Below, piece by piece: positions 33,472-42,901 of a stretch of 64,000 bases of DNA (its first letter is position 1; each line of letters begins with the position of its first letter). A program made the position numbers and the translations under genes. The stretch is taken from the NCBI GenBank assembly GCA_017936785.1, contig JAGBEV010000039.1, positions 56,113-120,112 of the forward strand. Reading direction: 5' to 3'. Below the pieces are notes generated by a model, which had not been told where the DNA came from, made no database searches, and saw nothing but the letters and a program-made list of their open reading frames with translations. Source of the stretch: Lachnospiraceae bacterium. Lineage in GTDB: Bacteria > Bacillota > Clostridia > Lachnospirales > Lachnospiraceae.

Positions 33472-35697
33472 TCACATTTTACCGTGAGTCAAAACAGAAT
33501 ATTTCCCCTTCCCGTAGCGTATGGTAATTGCCCCTTTTTCTGCTGTAAGAAAAGTCTTGATGCCATATTGCTCCAGCCTTTCCAGTGTTTCTCCATGAGG
33601 ATGACCGTATGGATTCTCCTCTCCGGCGGAAATGACTGCCGTTTCCGGTCTGCATTGTTCCAAAAACGGTATGCCGGTAGAATAGCGTGAACCATGATGT
33701 GCCACCTTTAAAACATCCACATCTTCCCATTTCACCACCCGTTCCTTTTCTTCTGTCAGATCTCCGGTAAAAAGCGTCTTAATGCCACCACATTCCATTA
33801 CCAGGATCATGGACTGGTCATTTCCCGAAGCTTCGTCCTCCATTGCCGGATACACACAGGTAATCTCTGTTTCTCCCATGATAAAGCGGTCTCCCGATCC
33901 GATCAGCAGGACTCTTGTATTGCTCTGTTTTGCCGCAGACAGCAATTCTTCATATACCTCATCAGTCATGGCAAATTTGGTCAGTACCAGACATCCGATT
34001 TCTATTTCCAGTTCTTTTCGATCTAAAAGTATCTCCAGCACTCCCGAAGTATGATCCTTATCACCATGGGAAATAAAAGCATAATCAATTTTACTGATGC
34101 CGTGGCTTTTCAGATAAGGTACGATCCTGTACTTTCCCACCTGGGAAACGTCGCTGCTTCCCCCGTCGATCAAAATATTGGCACCGCTCTTCTCTTCCAC
34201 CACAAGACAGTCTCCCTGCCCGATATCCAGCATGGTACAGGTGGTTGCAGCTCTCCATCTGGCACACAGAACCAGCACCGCCGTCAAAACCATAACCGCC
34301 TTTATTGCACCTGCCGTATGATTCGTATGTATCACTGTTTCTTTTTTTCGCCTGTCATAATATTCCCACAACAATATGCACCATAAAACACCATAATAAA
34401 ATAAAATCTTCCACAATGCCGGTCTGCCCAGGATCAAATGTCCTCCCGGCAGCCGGTCAAAGCCCCTGCACAACCATTCATAAAATTCCAATATCCACTT
34501 ACAGGGCATCAAAAAAAAGACACTTCCCCGGGCAAATATACATGCCCCAATTCCTCCAAAGACACCTGCCATCATCAGCGCACCCATAAGAGGGATAATC
34601 AGTAAATTCAGTAAAACGGAATAAACCGGAAAGGTGTAAAAGAAATACAATTGTATAGGGAGTGTAGCAAACGTAACTCCAAGACTTGCACTGAGGGAAG
34701 AAAACAGCTGATCCTTCCATTTGTCCAGAAGATTTTCCTTCCTGCTTTTATTTAAAAGCATCTTCTTTGCAAGAGGTTCTTGGGGAAAAATTTCCCGCAG
34801 CAAAGGTGAGATCAGGGCAATTCCCATTACCGATCCAAAGGAAAGAAGAAAACCGCTGTGGTAAACATATCGTGGCTGATATACAAGCAGACCTGCCGCA
34901 GAAATCGCCATAGCCGTCAGCATATCATAAGTGCTGCCGCAGATTCCTGCCAGCAAAAACAGGGAAAACATCACAATGCTCCTGATGGTGGAAGCCCCGG
35001 ACCGGGTCATCTCCCCAAAGCTGATGATCAAAGCCAGGGAAAGCAGACTTCCTGCCAGGTAAGGCAGCCGGACCTTTCTGCACAGCTTGAACAAACCCAT
35101 GCCCAGAAAGGTAATGTGCAGCCCGGAAATTGCCAGTACATGAGCGATCCCATTCCGTTGATAAAGCCCTTTTATATCCTGATCCATATTTCCCTTCTCT
35201 CCCAAAAGCATCGCCTGCATGATTCCTGCACACTCTTCCGGAAGCCCTGCCTGAAAGCTTTGGGAAATCCGTCTCCTGATCCGGTACAATCCGTCTTTAT
35301 AAAGATCATAGCCTTTATCAGCTATAATGCCTTCACACCCGGTCATGGCAAAATCCATACCCAGTATCCCATAGTACATTTTTGCATCAAACTGACCTTC
35401 ATTGGACGCAGACTCAAACAAACGGATTTTCCCGCTTACACAGACAGCATTTCCAATTTTAAGTTTAGAAGTAAAGGAATCATCCGGAAAATAGCATAAG
35501 AATTTTTCAGAATTTGATTTTAGATATAAAACAGATTTGTCCTTTTGAAATTCGATTCTGTATACTTTTCCTATACAGGTATCATAGCTGCCATCCCGGG
35601 GCAGCACTTTCTGTTCATCTTTTGGCGGAAACAGCTCCATGATCAGTGTTACCGCCAAAACATAAAACAGACATAACAAACATAATGGTCTTCTCAT
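33472..35697 (-). CDS. comEC: ComEC/Rec2 DNA-uptake channel
   Basis: The 741-residue protein has three parts: an N-terminal DUF4131-like region with membrane helices, the Competence domain (GIAHVLAISGLHITFLGMGL near 190 and about eight helices), and a C-terminal metallo-beta-lactamase domain from about 490 with LDIGQGDCLVVE and the metal motif ISHGDKDHTSG. ComEC carries single-stranded DNA across the membrane in transformation. The gene looks whole. It begins eight bases after the GerMN lipoprotein gene. Confidence 0.95.
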   Translation of the reverse strand: MRRPLCLLCLFYVLAVTLIMELFPPKDEQKVLPRDGSYDTCIGKVYRIEFQKDKSVLYLKSNSEKFLCYFPDDSFTSKLKIGNAVCVSGKIRLFESASNEGQFDAKMYYGILGMDFAMTGCEGIIADKGYDLYKDGLYRIRRRISQSFQAGLPEECAGIMQAMLLGEKGNMDQDIKGLYQRNGIAHVLAISGLHITFLGMGLFKLCRKVRLPYLAGSLLSLALIISFGEMTRSGASTIRSIVMFSLFLLAGICGSTYDMLTAMAISAAGLLVYQPRYVYHSGFLLSFGSVMGIALISPLLREIFPQEPLAKKMLLNKSRKENLLDKWKDQLFSSLSASLGVTFATLPIQLYFFYTFPVYSVLLNLLIIPLMGALMMAGVFGGIGACIFARGSVFFLMPCKWILEFYEWLCRGFDRLPGGHLILGRPALWKILFYYGVLWCILLWEYYDRRKKETVIHTNHTAGAIKAVMVLTAVLVLCARWRAATTCTMLDIGQGDCLVVEEKSGANILIDGGSSDVSQVGKYRIVPYLKSHGISKIDYAFISHGDKDHTSGVLEILLDRKELEIEIGCLVLTKFAMTDEVYEELLSAAKQSNTRVLLIGSGDRFIMGETEITCVYPAMEDEASGNDQSMILVMECGGIKTLFTGDLTEEKERVVKWEDVDVLKVAHHGSRYSTGIPFLEQCRPETAVISAGEENPYGHPHGETLERLEQYGIKTFLTAEKGAITIRYGKGKYSVLTHGKM

Positions 35698-35705
35698 TGC
35701 ACTCC

Positions 35706-36635
35706 TTACTGTGCATTACCCATAATCTCCAGATTTCTTTCAAAGACTTGTGAAAGAGGAATTGTCTCCATATACACAATATCCGTATTGCCGTTAATGG
35801 AAATCTGCACCTTATTGACACTGGATAATTCCACCAGAGAATTCACAATGGAATAAACAGCGACCTCCGGCGATACATTCCCCTGTTTTGTCAAAAATTC
35901 CTCATCCAGACTTACATAACATACCCCGTCACGGGTTGTAACACTGACAATTCCTGTTGAATGAGAAATAGTCCCATAACCATTTTCTTCACTGTCTCCC
36001 CCCTGGGGTCCGGCTATGAGTTCTTCTACGATCAATTTGTCTACGGATATATTGCTGTTATACACCCGTTCCACCAGATGCGCCTCCAGCCTGCTTCCGC
36101 TTTCATCTGCAAAATACAGGGTCAGGCTGACCTTTTCATAAGCGTTGATCTCATTCCCTGCATTATCTACAAACTGGTCTGCAGTCATATATCCTACAGG
36201 CACACCGCTTACATTTACCAGAGGTTCTCCCGCCACATTAAAAGCCACATAATTGACCCCTTCCACCTGACAAAGGGTTCTGACAATTGCTGCCCTGGAA
36301 AGGACTTCCCCTGTCGGGGACATGGAAGAATACTCCCCGTTAAAATTTAATACCAGCTGATGATCCTCATAAGCAAAGGATTCCAATTCCACATTTTCAG
36401 GTATGGCACTGCGGTAGCCTGCATCCTCCGGCGGCGTCCCCAGAGCCTGAAATAAAGCCTGCAGGATCGCCTTTGTTTCCGTTTCCTCTATCAGAACTTC
36501 CTCACCAGTCACCTTATTTTCATCTTTGTCCACATAAAAAACCAGATATTCTTTTGAATCTTCGTTTTCACTGCTGCCACATCCCCATAAGAGGCAGAAG
36601 CAAAGACAAAATAAACAAACTCTTATTTTCTTCAT
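35706..36635 (-). CDS. GerMN-domain lipoprotein
   Basis: The 309-residue protein starts with a lipoprotein signal (FCLLWGCGSS, Cys about 19). Two GerMN-type repeats follow: TKAILQALFQALGTPPEDAG near 53 with LVLNFNGEYSSM, and VDKLIVEELIAGPQ near 198 with VCYVSLDEEFL. GerMN domains occur in the spore germination protein GerM and in LpqB-like lipoproteins, often beside two-component kinases, as here. Start and kinase stop are 11 bases apart. A role as an extracytoplasmic partner of the kinase is inferred. Confidence 0.85.
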   Translation of the reverse strand: MKKIRVCLFCLCFCLLWGCGSSENEDSKEYLVFYVDKDENKVTGEEVLIEETETKAILQALFQALGTPPEDAGYRSAIPENVELESFAYEDHQLVLNFNGEYSSMSPTGEVLSRAAIVRTLCQVEGVNYVAFNVAGEPLVNVSGVPVGYMTADQFVDNAGNEINAYEKVSLTLYFADESGSRLEAHLVERVYNSNISVDKLIVEELIAGPQGGDSEENGYGTISHSTGIVSVTTRDGVCYVSLDEEFLTKQGNVSPEVAVYSIVNSLVELSSVNKVQISINGNTDIVYMETIPLSQVFERNLEIMGNAQ

Positions 36636-36646
36636 AAAATTTCCTT

Positions 36647-38152
36647 CTATTTGGATACATAGGTCAGAGGAATCTTCACATAAAATGCCGTTCCCTTCCC
36701 TTCTTCACTTTCTACTCCGATTGCACCTCTGTGCATCAAAATCGCATTTCTTGTAATGGCAAGGCCCAGACCTGTTCCGCCGATCTTGCGGGAATGGGAT
36801 TTATCCACCCTGTAGAAACGCTCAAATATATGTTCCTTGGACTCCTCAGGAATTCCCATTCCGTTGTCCTCCACAACAATAGTAAAAAACTGATGATCCG
36901 CATCCAGGGTAACCTTTACGTACCCATGTTCTTCATTATACTTAATGGCATTTTCCACCAGATTGGAAATCGCCAGCGTCAGCTTAACTTCATCCACTTC
37001 GGCAGTCACATCCCTGACGCTTTCGTAAATGACATCAATATCCTTCTGTCCGGCTATAGGTTTTAAGCGCTTTAATATCAGCTCTATAAGTCCATTGATA
37101 TTGACGGATTCGATATTCAGATCCGCAGCAGTCTTATCCATTTTTACCAGAGAAAGGAGGTCATTGATAATCTTATTTTCCCTGTCGATCTCATCTGCAA
37201 TATCCGTCATGAATTCCTTATACAATTCCACAGGCACATCTTCCTGGGCGATCAGTGAATCTGCCAGGACCTTCATGGACGTAATGGGAGTTTTCAGCTC
37301 ATGGGACACGTTTGACACAAATTCCTGCCTTGACTCATCCAACACCCGCATCCGTTTCAGCAATTCATTAAATGCCGTAATAATATGTTCTGTCTCTGAA
37401 TAATCGGATACATCCAGCGCCTCTGTATCATAACCATCCTTTACTGCACTGATAGATGCAGTAACCCGTTCAAAAGGTCTGACCAGGATTCTGGATACGA
37501 TCCAGGACAGGGCAACTGCCAAAATCAATAACAGCAGCTGCAGAATAGATGCTTTTCCATCGAGAATTTCTATATTTGTAGTAACATTATCCGTAGACAC
37601 GCTGGTCAGCATGACTCCCACAACCTGATTTTCCAAAGTTCCGTCTTCCGAAGGCATTTTGGGTTCCTTTCCCGCTGCCTCAGTAGAAAGGGTAATGGGT
37701 GTCGTCATTTCGATAAACTGGTTGTCCTTATCATAGCTGCTTGTATTTTTCCCTTTAAAACATCGGATCACTTCCTCCGAAATAATCGTTTTTCCTTCAC
37801 TGATACCGTATGTATCTTTTACCACATTAAAATTCTGATCGATCACCAGCACCCTGCCGTCATATAAATTGGACAACTGCAACAGCTCCGCATTGATGGT
37901 CTCCAAAGAGGTATCCTGTAAATAATTATTTGCCGCAAGATGGTTTGCAAGGATCATGGTCTGGTTTTCCACTTCCTGAATACGCAGAGAAACAGCCCGT
38001 TCCTCATAATTTTGCAGAATTCCATAACGCATCAACAGGGTGGGCACATAACTGACTATGACCAGTATCACAAAAATACGAAACCGCAGGCTCTTCATAA
38101 ATTTCATGCGGGATAAAATTTTATTAAAAAATAATCTGATATCTGATTTCAC
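36647..38152 (-). CDS. membrane sensor histidine kinase
   Basis: The 501-residue kinase has a first helix at about 20-40, an extracellular sensor part to about 200, a second helix near 202-222, and a HAMP domain (RPFERVTASISAVKDGYD). HisKA has the phospho-His in FVSNVSHELKTPITSMK (about 283), and HATPase_c has N, G1 and G2 boxes (NLVENAIKYNE, VVEDNGMGIP, GGTGLGLAIT). The layout is that of PhoR/WalK-type kinases. It follows the response regulator by 11 bases. The signal is not known. Confidence 0.93.
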   Translation of the reverse strand: MKSDIRLFFNKILSRMKFMKSLRFRIFVILVIVSYVPTLLMRYGILQNYEERAVSLRIQEVENQTMILANHLAANNYLQDTSLETINAELLQLSNLYDGRVLVIDQNFNVVKDTYGISEGKTIISEEVIRCFKGKNTSSYDKDNQFIEMTTPITLSTEAAGKEPKMPSEDGTLENQVVGVMLTSVSTDNVTTNIEILDGKASILQLLLLILAVALSWIVSRILVRPFERVTASISAVKDGYDTEALDVSDYSETEHIITAFNELLKRMRVLDESRQEFVSNVSHELKTPITSMKVLADSLIAQEDVPVELYKEFMTDIADEIDRENKIINDLLSLVKMDKTAADLNIESVNINGLIELILKRLKPIAGQKDIDVIYESVRDVTAEVDEVKLTLAISNLVENAIKYNEEHGYVKVTLDADHQFFTIVVEDNGMGIPEESKEHIFERFYRVDKSHSRKIGGTGLGLAITRNAILMHRGAIGVESEEGKGTAFYVKIPLTYVSK

Positions 38153-38163
38153 TGAAACACCCT

Positions 38164-38853
38164 TTATTTAAAGTAATATCCTACGCCCCATTTGGTATGC
38201 ACATATCTGGGCTCACTGGGATTTTTCTCGATCTTTTCACGAAGACGTCTGATATGCACATCAACAGTACGTACATCTCCGGGATAATCCTCTCCCCACA
38301 CCAGGGTCAGCAGCTTCTCACGGCTGTATACTTTATTGGGATTTAAGAGCAGCAGCTCCAGCACATCAAATTCCTTTGCTGTCAGATTGATTTCCTTATC
38401 TTCGATATAGACTCTTCTGCCTTCCCGGTCAATGGTCATATCTCCCCGTTTGATCACTGTATCATTGGCAGGTTTTGCAGCTTCTTTTGCGATAGTTCTT
38501 CTCATGATCGCCTTAATGCGCGCCTTTACCTCCAGAATATTAAAAGGCTTGGTAATATAATCATCGGCACCGTATTCCAGCCCCAGTATCTTATCCATAT
38601 CCTCGCCCTTAGCAGTCAGCATCACAATGGGCACATCGGAAAATTCCCGGATCTGCTGGCATACCTCAAAGCCTGAAAGCCCCGGCAGCATCACATCCAG
38701 AAGGATAATATCAAACTTTTGATTTTTTGCTATTTCCAATGCTTCTTCCCCGTCGTAGGCACAGGTCACTTCCATGCCGTCCTGCTCCAGGCTGAAGCGG
38801 ATTCCCTTCACGATTAACTTTTCATCATCAACAACCAAAACCCTTTTACTCAT
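38164..38853 (-). CDS. OmpR/PhoB-family response regulator
   Basis: The ATG at 38853 follows GGAGAG and gives a 229-residue protein. The receiver domain has DDEK, the phospho-Asp in IILLDVMLPG (about 53), the Thr in MLTAKG, and the Lys in ITKPF. The winged-helix domain has LTAKEFDVLELLLLNPNKVY and VRTVDVHIRRLREKIE. It partners the kinase just downstream. The gene lies between comEA and comEC. Confidence 0.94.
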   Translation of the reverse strand: MSKRVLVVDDEKLIVKGIRFSLEQDGMEVTCAYDGEEALEIAKNQKFDIILLDVMLPGLSGFEVCQQIREFSDVPIVMLTAKGEDMDKILGLEYGADDYITKPFNILEVKARIKAIMRRTIAKEAAKPANDTVIKRGDMTIDREGRRVYIEDKEINLTAKEFDVLELLLLNPNKVYSREKLLTLVWGEDYPGDVRTVDVHIRRLREKIEKNPSEPRYVHTKWGVGYYFK

Positions 38854-38898
38854 ATTTCTCTCCATTCACATTTCTGTTTTACCGATTTTTATTTATTT

Positions 38899-39567
38899 TT
38901 ATTGTACTTTGATCAGGTCCTTAATTTTTGTAAAAAGACCGCTTTTAATCCCCGAAACATTCTGGATTTCTTCTATTGTCTTGAAATCCCCATGCTCTTT
39001 TCTGTACTGTATGATCGCCCTTGCACGGCTCTCTCCCACTCCCGGCAGCTCACACAGCTTTGTTTCATCTGCCGTATTGATGTTGATCAGACCGTCATCA
39101 TCGGAAGTTTCCTCCCCGCAGCTTTCCTGCAGTTCTCCGCTTTCCCACTCTTCCATGGTAAGGACATAGATTTTTTGTCCGTCACACAGTCTCTCCGCCT
39201 GATTGATGCTCCGGGCGCAGGCATCCTCTAACAGGCCTCCCGCCTGCTCAATAGCTTCAAATACCCTGGCATCTCCGGAAAGTCTGTAAACTCCCGGATA
39301 CTTTACTGCACCGCAGATATCCACATAAACAGCATCCGGCTCCGGATTTTGATCTATGGATTCTTTCTGTTCACTGCTATTGCCATCCGGAACGGCCTCT
39401 GCCTCTTCCTGTCCGGAAAAGGTCTCTTCCACGCCTTCCACAGCAACCGTATATTCCTGTACTTTGCCACACCCAAACAAGCCGGATAACGCTAGCCCAG
39501 CCAGTAAAATACAGACAGTTTTAGCGTTCCGACTCAAACGAATCCATTTCCAACTCTTAAATTCCAT
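38899..39567 (-). CDS. comEA: ComEA-type DNA receptor lipoprotein or membrane protein
   Basis: The 222-residue protein has an N-terminal hydrophobic segment with LSGLFGC (Cys about 33), either a lipobox or an anchor. An acidic linker follows, then an SLBB domain (VYVDICGAVKYPGVYRLSGD, about 80-99) and a C-terminal helix-hairpin-helix pair (LININTADETKLCELPGVG, GESRARAIIQYRKEHG, VSGIKSGLFTKI). ComEA binds double-stranded DNA outside the membrane and passes it to ComEC. It is the first gene of the com/two-component/holA group and has its own promoter. Confidence 0.92.
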   Translation of the reverse strand: MEFKSWKWIRLSRNAKTVCILLAGLALSGLFGCGKVQEYTVAVEGVEETFSGQEEAEAVPDGNSSEQKESIDQNPEPDAVYVDICGAVKYPGVYRLSGDARVFEAIEQAGGLLEDACARSINQAERLCDGQKIYVLTMEEWESGELQESCGEETSDDDGLININTADETKLCELPGVGESRARAIIQYRKEHGDFKTIEEIQNVSGIKSGLFTKIKDLIKVQ

Positions 39568-39618
39568 AACATAACCTCCTATTTTAAACAGAAGGTCCTT
39601 CTATGCTAATGTATCTTC

Positions 39619-39647
39619 ATTGTAGTCCAAAAAAAATCACATGACAA
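39619..39647 (-). promoter_or_regulatory. promoter of the comEA-comEC-holA group
   Basis: TTGTCA (39642-39647) and TACAAT (39619-39624) on the minus strand are 17 bases apart. A small perfect palindrome, AGAAGGTCCTTCT, at 39590-39602 lies just after the likely transcription start and may be an operator or a leader hairpin. AGGAGG precedes comEA. Confidence 0.75.
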
Positions 39648-39676
39648 GAAAGATTTCCTAAAATAAGAATATTTTT

Positions 39677-40108
39677 TTAATCCCATTTAAAGAGAACGAT
39701 TCCTGCAATCGCCACAAGCATTCCTGCCGCTTTTCTCCAGGAAAAAGGTGTCTTATCCACGCCCCAGATTCCCATGAGCTCAATAATGTAGGATACAATG
39801 ATCTGGGCAATAACAATGAACAGGGCTGATTTTGCCGGTCCCAGCTTATCAATGCTCAAAATAACCGTATAAGTGATCACTGCGCCGATCGCTCCGCCCA
39901 AAAGCATATACTTTGGATCTGCTTTCAGTACATTCATAAAACTGCTCCTGTCCGTAAACAGCCAGGCTCCCAGACAGACCAAAAGAGCGGTCAGCTGTAC
40001 AAAAGCATTTGCAGTCCAGATAGAAGATTGTTTTGTTACTTCCGTGTTAAATACACCCTGTATGCTCATCAGGGCACCGGATAAAATTGCAATTAAAAAA
40101 CCAAGCAT
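39677..40108 (-). CDS. DMT-superfamily small transporter (DUF606/YdcZ type)
   Basis: The ATG at 40108 follows GGAGGGATACCC; the frame upstream is not used. The 143-residue protein has five hydrophobic helices, with LSGALMSIQGVFNTEV at the start and LGGAIGAVITYTVIL in the middle, as in the YdcZ/DUF606 family of half-size drug/metabolite transporters. These act as dimers; the substrate is unknown. It follows the solute-binding protein gene by 50 bases. Confidence 0.85.
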   Translation of the reverse strand: MLGFLIAILSGALMSIQGVFNTEVTKQSSIWTANAFVQLTALLVCLGAWLFTDRSSFMNVLKADPKYMLLGGAIGAVITYTVILSIDKLGPAKSALFIVIAQIIVSYIIELMGIWGVDKTPFSWRKAAGMLVAIAGIVLFKWD

Positions 40109-40158
40109 GGGTATCCCTCCAAATATTGTTGGGATTATTTTGCCCATGCCTGGCTTAT

Positions 40159-41589
40159 TTATTCAAGAGAGTTTCCTGATACCTGTCTGCGGATTCCCCC
40201 ATCCAGTTCCGATAAAATCTCATTCACATCAGAACCCGTCCATATTTTTGTAAATGCGATTTCAAGCTGTGCCCAGAAATTAGAGGTCTGCATCATTTTA
40301 GGCACCGGAATGGATGCCGCATATTCCTCTAATGCAGCATACACTGCCGGATTGTCATACTGAATATTGGTTTTCGGCGCTATCTTATCCGTAATGGAAT
40401 AAAAATCCTTATCCTGATTGGCTATCAGATAAGATGCAAAATCATTTGCAAGATCGCCTTTTTCACTAAGTCCGTTAATGACCACCGCATTGGTTACCGA
40501 AAGGCTTCTGGAAGTCAGGGTGTCACTGACCTGCGGAATAGGCGCCATTGCATACTCATAAGCAAAAGTACCATTCTGCTTTGCAGCCTCCAGTTTTGTG
40601 ATCGCATCAGTAGTTGCTACAGTAAAAACGATTTTTCCGTCAATGAACTCCTGCAGAACCGAATCGTAAGTAACCGCCTTGGTATCAATGGAGAAAAACT
40701 GGTTCAACTGCTGATATAAGGTCATGCAATCCACGGCTCTTTGATTGTAAATGTCGATCTGAGCGGGATCATCGCCATTTTCTCCCCCTACGCTGATGCT
40801 GTCCCCTACTATAAAGTAATTATAAAAAATATCCGAAACATCCCATTTAAATACTGCCTCAACAGTTTCCGGCGCATCATAGGAATCGGCAAAAGTCAGA
40901 ATTCCGTCCATAGTGACCGGAACCAGCTGGGCTTCCTTTTCCCTGATCTGTTCCTCTGTCACTGCTCCTGCCGCAGCCTCCACAGCATTGGCAGAAACCA
41001 GGGCTTCCAGCTCTTCATCGGATTCTGCCGCCTCCACCATTTCCATGGCAGCTTCTCCTTCTGCTGCGTTCTGTTCTGCTTCAATGGTCTTTATGGACAT
41101 ATCCCTCAGATAAGTCTCATTATACAAAAATATGGAGGTTTCAAAATACAGGGGATATCCCAGCAATTTATCTTCGTAAGTTACTGCATGAAGGGCAGCA
41201 TCGGAATATATGGTGTTATTGACAAGCCCTTCCGGATCTGTGATCTCTGCCGCCAGTCCCGAAAGATAAGCCTTTTCCAAAGTATCATTACTGATGATAT
41301 ACAGATCCGGCGCTCCCTCTCCGCTTAGCTGGGCATCATTGATCTGTTCCAGATACTGCAGCCCCGATACCAGTACGGGAGTTACCCTGACATCCTTTTC
41401 CTCATAATACTGCAATGCCGCCCTTGCCAGATAGTCGCTTAAAGAGTCATCCGTATACCAGATCACAATATGATCCTTTTTGTGAAACAGTCCATCCGAA
41501 TCCGATGTACCGTCCCCTTTAAGTCCTGCAAGTGCCGCCAATGCCGTCATGGCTATCACAAGAAGAATTGAATAAATCTTTTTAGTCAT
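40159..41589 (-). CDS. extracellular solute-binding protein without a permease partner
   Basis: The 476-residue protein has a signal sequence (MTKKIYSILLVIAMTALAAL) without a lipobox Cys, and a bacterial type 1 solute-binding fold (IVIWYTDDSLSDYLARAALQ near 41, APDLYIISNDTLEKAYLSG near 92). An Ala/Glu-rich insertion lies near residues 175-220 (EAEQNAAEGEAAMEMVEAAE). Normally such proteins feed an ABC importer for sugars or similar solutes. No ABC transporter genes are adjacent, so it is an orphan or has a structural or sensing role. Confidence 0.8.
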   Translation of the reverse strand: MTKKIYSILLVIAMTALAALAGLKGDGTSDSDGLFHKKDHIVIWYTDDSLSDYLARAALQYYEEKDVRVTPVLVSGLQYLEQINDAQLSGEGAPDLYIISNDTLEKAYLSGLAAEITDPEGLVNNTIYSDAALHAVTYEDKLLGYPLYFETSIFLYNETYLRDMSIKTIEAEQNAAEGEAAMEMVEAAESDEELEALVSANAVEAAAGAVTEEQIREKEAQLVPVTMDGILTFADSYDAPETVEAVFKWDVSDIFYNYFIVGDSISVGGENGDDPAQIDIYNQRAVDCMTLYQQLNQFFSIDTKAVTYDSVLQEFIDGKIVFTVATTDAITKLEAAKQNGTFAYEYAMAPIPQVSDTLTSRSLSVTNAVVINGLSEKGDLANDFASYLIANQDKDFYSITDKIAPKTNIQYDNPAVYAALEEYAASIPVPKMMQTSNFWAQLEIAFTKIWTGSDVNEILSELDGGIRRQVSGNSLE

Positions 41590-41643
41590 ATCCGTTCCTT
41601 TTCATCTTTCCCGAATATCCGTATTTTACCTGTCTTTTTTATA

Positions 41644-42834
41644 TTACAGGCATTTTCTTAAAATATCAATCATATCATCCACATCTTTTTTGCTGATAAT
41701 AAGGGGCGGCACGAAACGGATGATATTGGTTCCTGCATTGATCAGGATCAGTCCTGCGTCCAGCGCCCTTGTAATGATCTCTCCTACAGGCTTCTTAAAT
41801 ACCAGTCCCTGCATGAGCCCTGCTCCCCGGCGTGTCTCGATCTCATCATATTCTGCCGCCAGACAGTCCAGCTTTTCTTCCAGATAAACAGAAACAGTCT
41901 GTACATTCTCAAGTATATGTTCTTTTTCAAAAAGCTCTATAACTTTGCAGATCGCCGCACAAGCCAGAGGATTTCCTCCATAAGTGGTTCCATGGTCTCC
42001 TGCCACAAGAGAAGCTTTCCCCACCTTTTCATTGAGGAGAAAAGCGCCTACGGGCACACCGCAGCCAAGAGCCTTTGCCGTTGTCATGATATCAGGCTTT
42101 ACTCCGTATTTCTGCCATGCGTACATATAGCCGGTCCTGCCCATACCGCACTGGATCTCATCCAGGATCAGCAGAATATCCTTTTCATCACAGATGGCAC
42201 GAACGCCTTCCATAAATTCTCTTGTTGCGGGATAAATACCACCTTCACCCTGTACGGTTTCAAACATGATGGCACAGGTCTTATCCGTGATTTGGGCTTT
42301 TACACTTTCCAGATCATTCATATCCGCAAATTTAATATTGCCGATCAAAGGCTCAAAAGCCTCTCTGTAATGGGGATTTCCTGTAACCGACAAAGCTCCC
42401 ATGGTACGTCCGTGGAAGGAATGATTCATGGCAATGATCTCATGATCCGTACTGCCATCTTTATTATACGCATATTTTCTTGCTGCCTTAATGGCACCCT
42501 CAACAGCTTCTGCACCGGAATTAGTAAAGAACACCCTGTCCATACCGGAGATTTCCTTCAATTTTTTTGCCGCCTCAATGGCAGGCACATTGTAATAATA
42601 GTTGGAGGTGTGGATCACCTTGTCTATCTGAGCCTTTAAAGCATCATTATATTCCTGATTGTTGTATCCCAACGCAAACACGGCAATGCCGGATACAAAA
42701 TCCAGATATTCCCTGCCGTCCATATCATATAAATATACGCCTTCTCCCCTATCCAACACTACCTGGTAACGGTTATAAGTATGAAGCAGGGCGCTTTCCG
42801 CTTCATCGATATATGCTTTCATTTTATCACTCAT
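41644..42834 (-). CDS. argD: acetylornithine aminotransferase
   Basis: The 396-residue PLP enzyme converts N-acetylglutamate 5-semialdehyde to N-acetylornithine. Class III aminotransferase marks are VFFTNSGAEAVEGAIKAARK (about 100-119), HGRTMGALS (about 144), LLILDEIQCGMGRTG (221-235) and the PLP-Lys in MTTAKALGCGVPVG (about 255). It lies 67 bases after argB and is the last arginine gene of the cluster. Confidence 0.94.
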   Translation of the reverse strand: MSDKMKAYIDEAESALLHTYNRYQVVLDRGEGVYLYDMDGREYLDFVSGIAVFALGYNNQEYNDALKAQIDKVIHTSNYYYNVPAIEAAKKLKEISGMDRVFFTNSGAEAVEGAIKAARKYAYNKDGSTDHEIIAMNHSFHGRTMGALSVTGNPHYREAFEPLIGNIKFADMNDLESVKAQITDKTCAIMFETVQGEGGIYPATREFMEGVRAICDEKDILLILDEIQCGMGRTGYMYAWQKYGVKPDIMTTAKALGCGVPVGAFLLNEKVGKASLVAGDHGTTYGGNPLACAAICKVIELFEKEHILENVQTVSVYLEEKLDCLAAEYDEIETRRGAGLMQGLVFKKPVGEIITRALDAGLILINAGTNIIRFVPPLIISKKDVDDMIDILRKCL

Positions 42835-42901
42835 GATCTTTTCTCCCTCGATTTTCTTCTGCCGTATTCATTACATTTGTTTTTGCGGCAAATCCCTTCA
42901 C

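Noticed and set aside
34858-35499. Plus-strand open frame of 213 codons
   Set aside because: It is antisense to the well-supported comEC gene, has no ribosome site, and its composition is that of a shadow frame.
41917-42639. Plus-strand open frame of 240 codons
   Set aside because: It is antisense to argD; argD motifs are intact, and this frame is rich in His/Cys/Phe as expected of a shadow.
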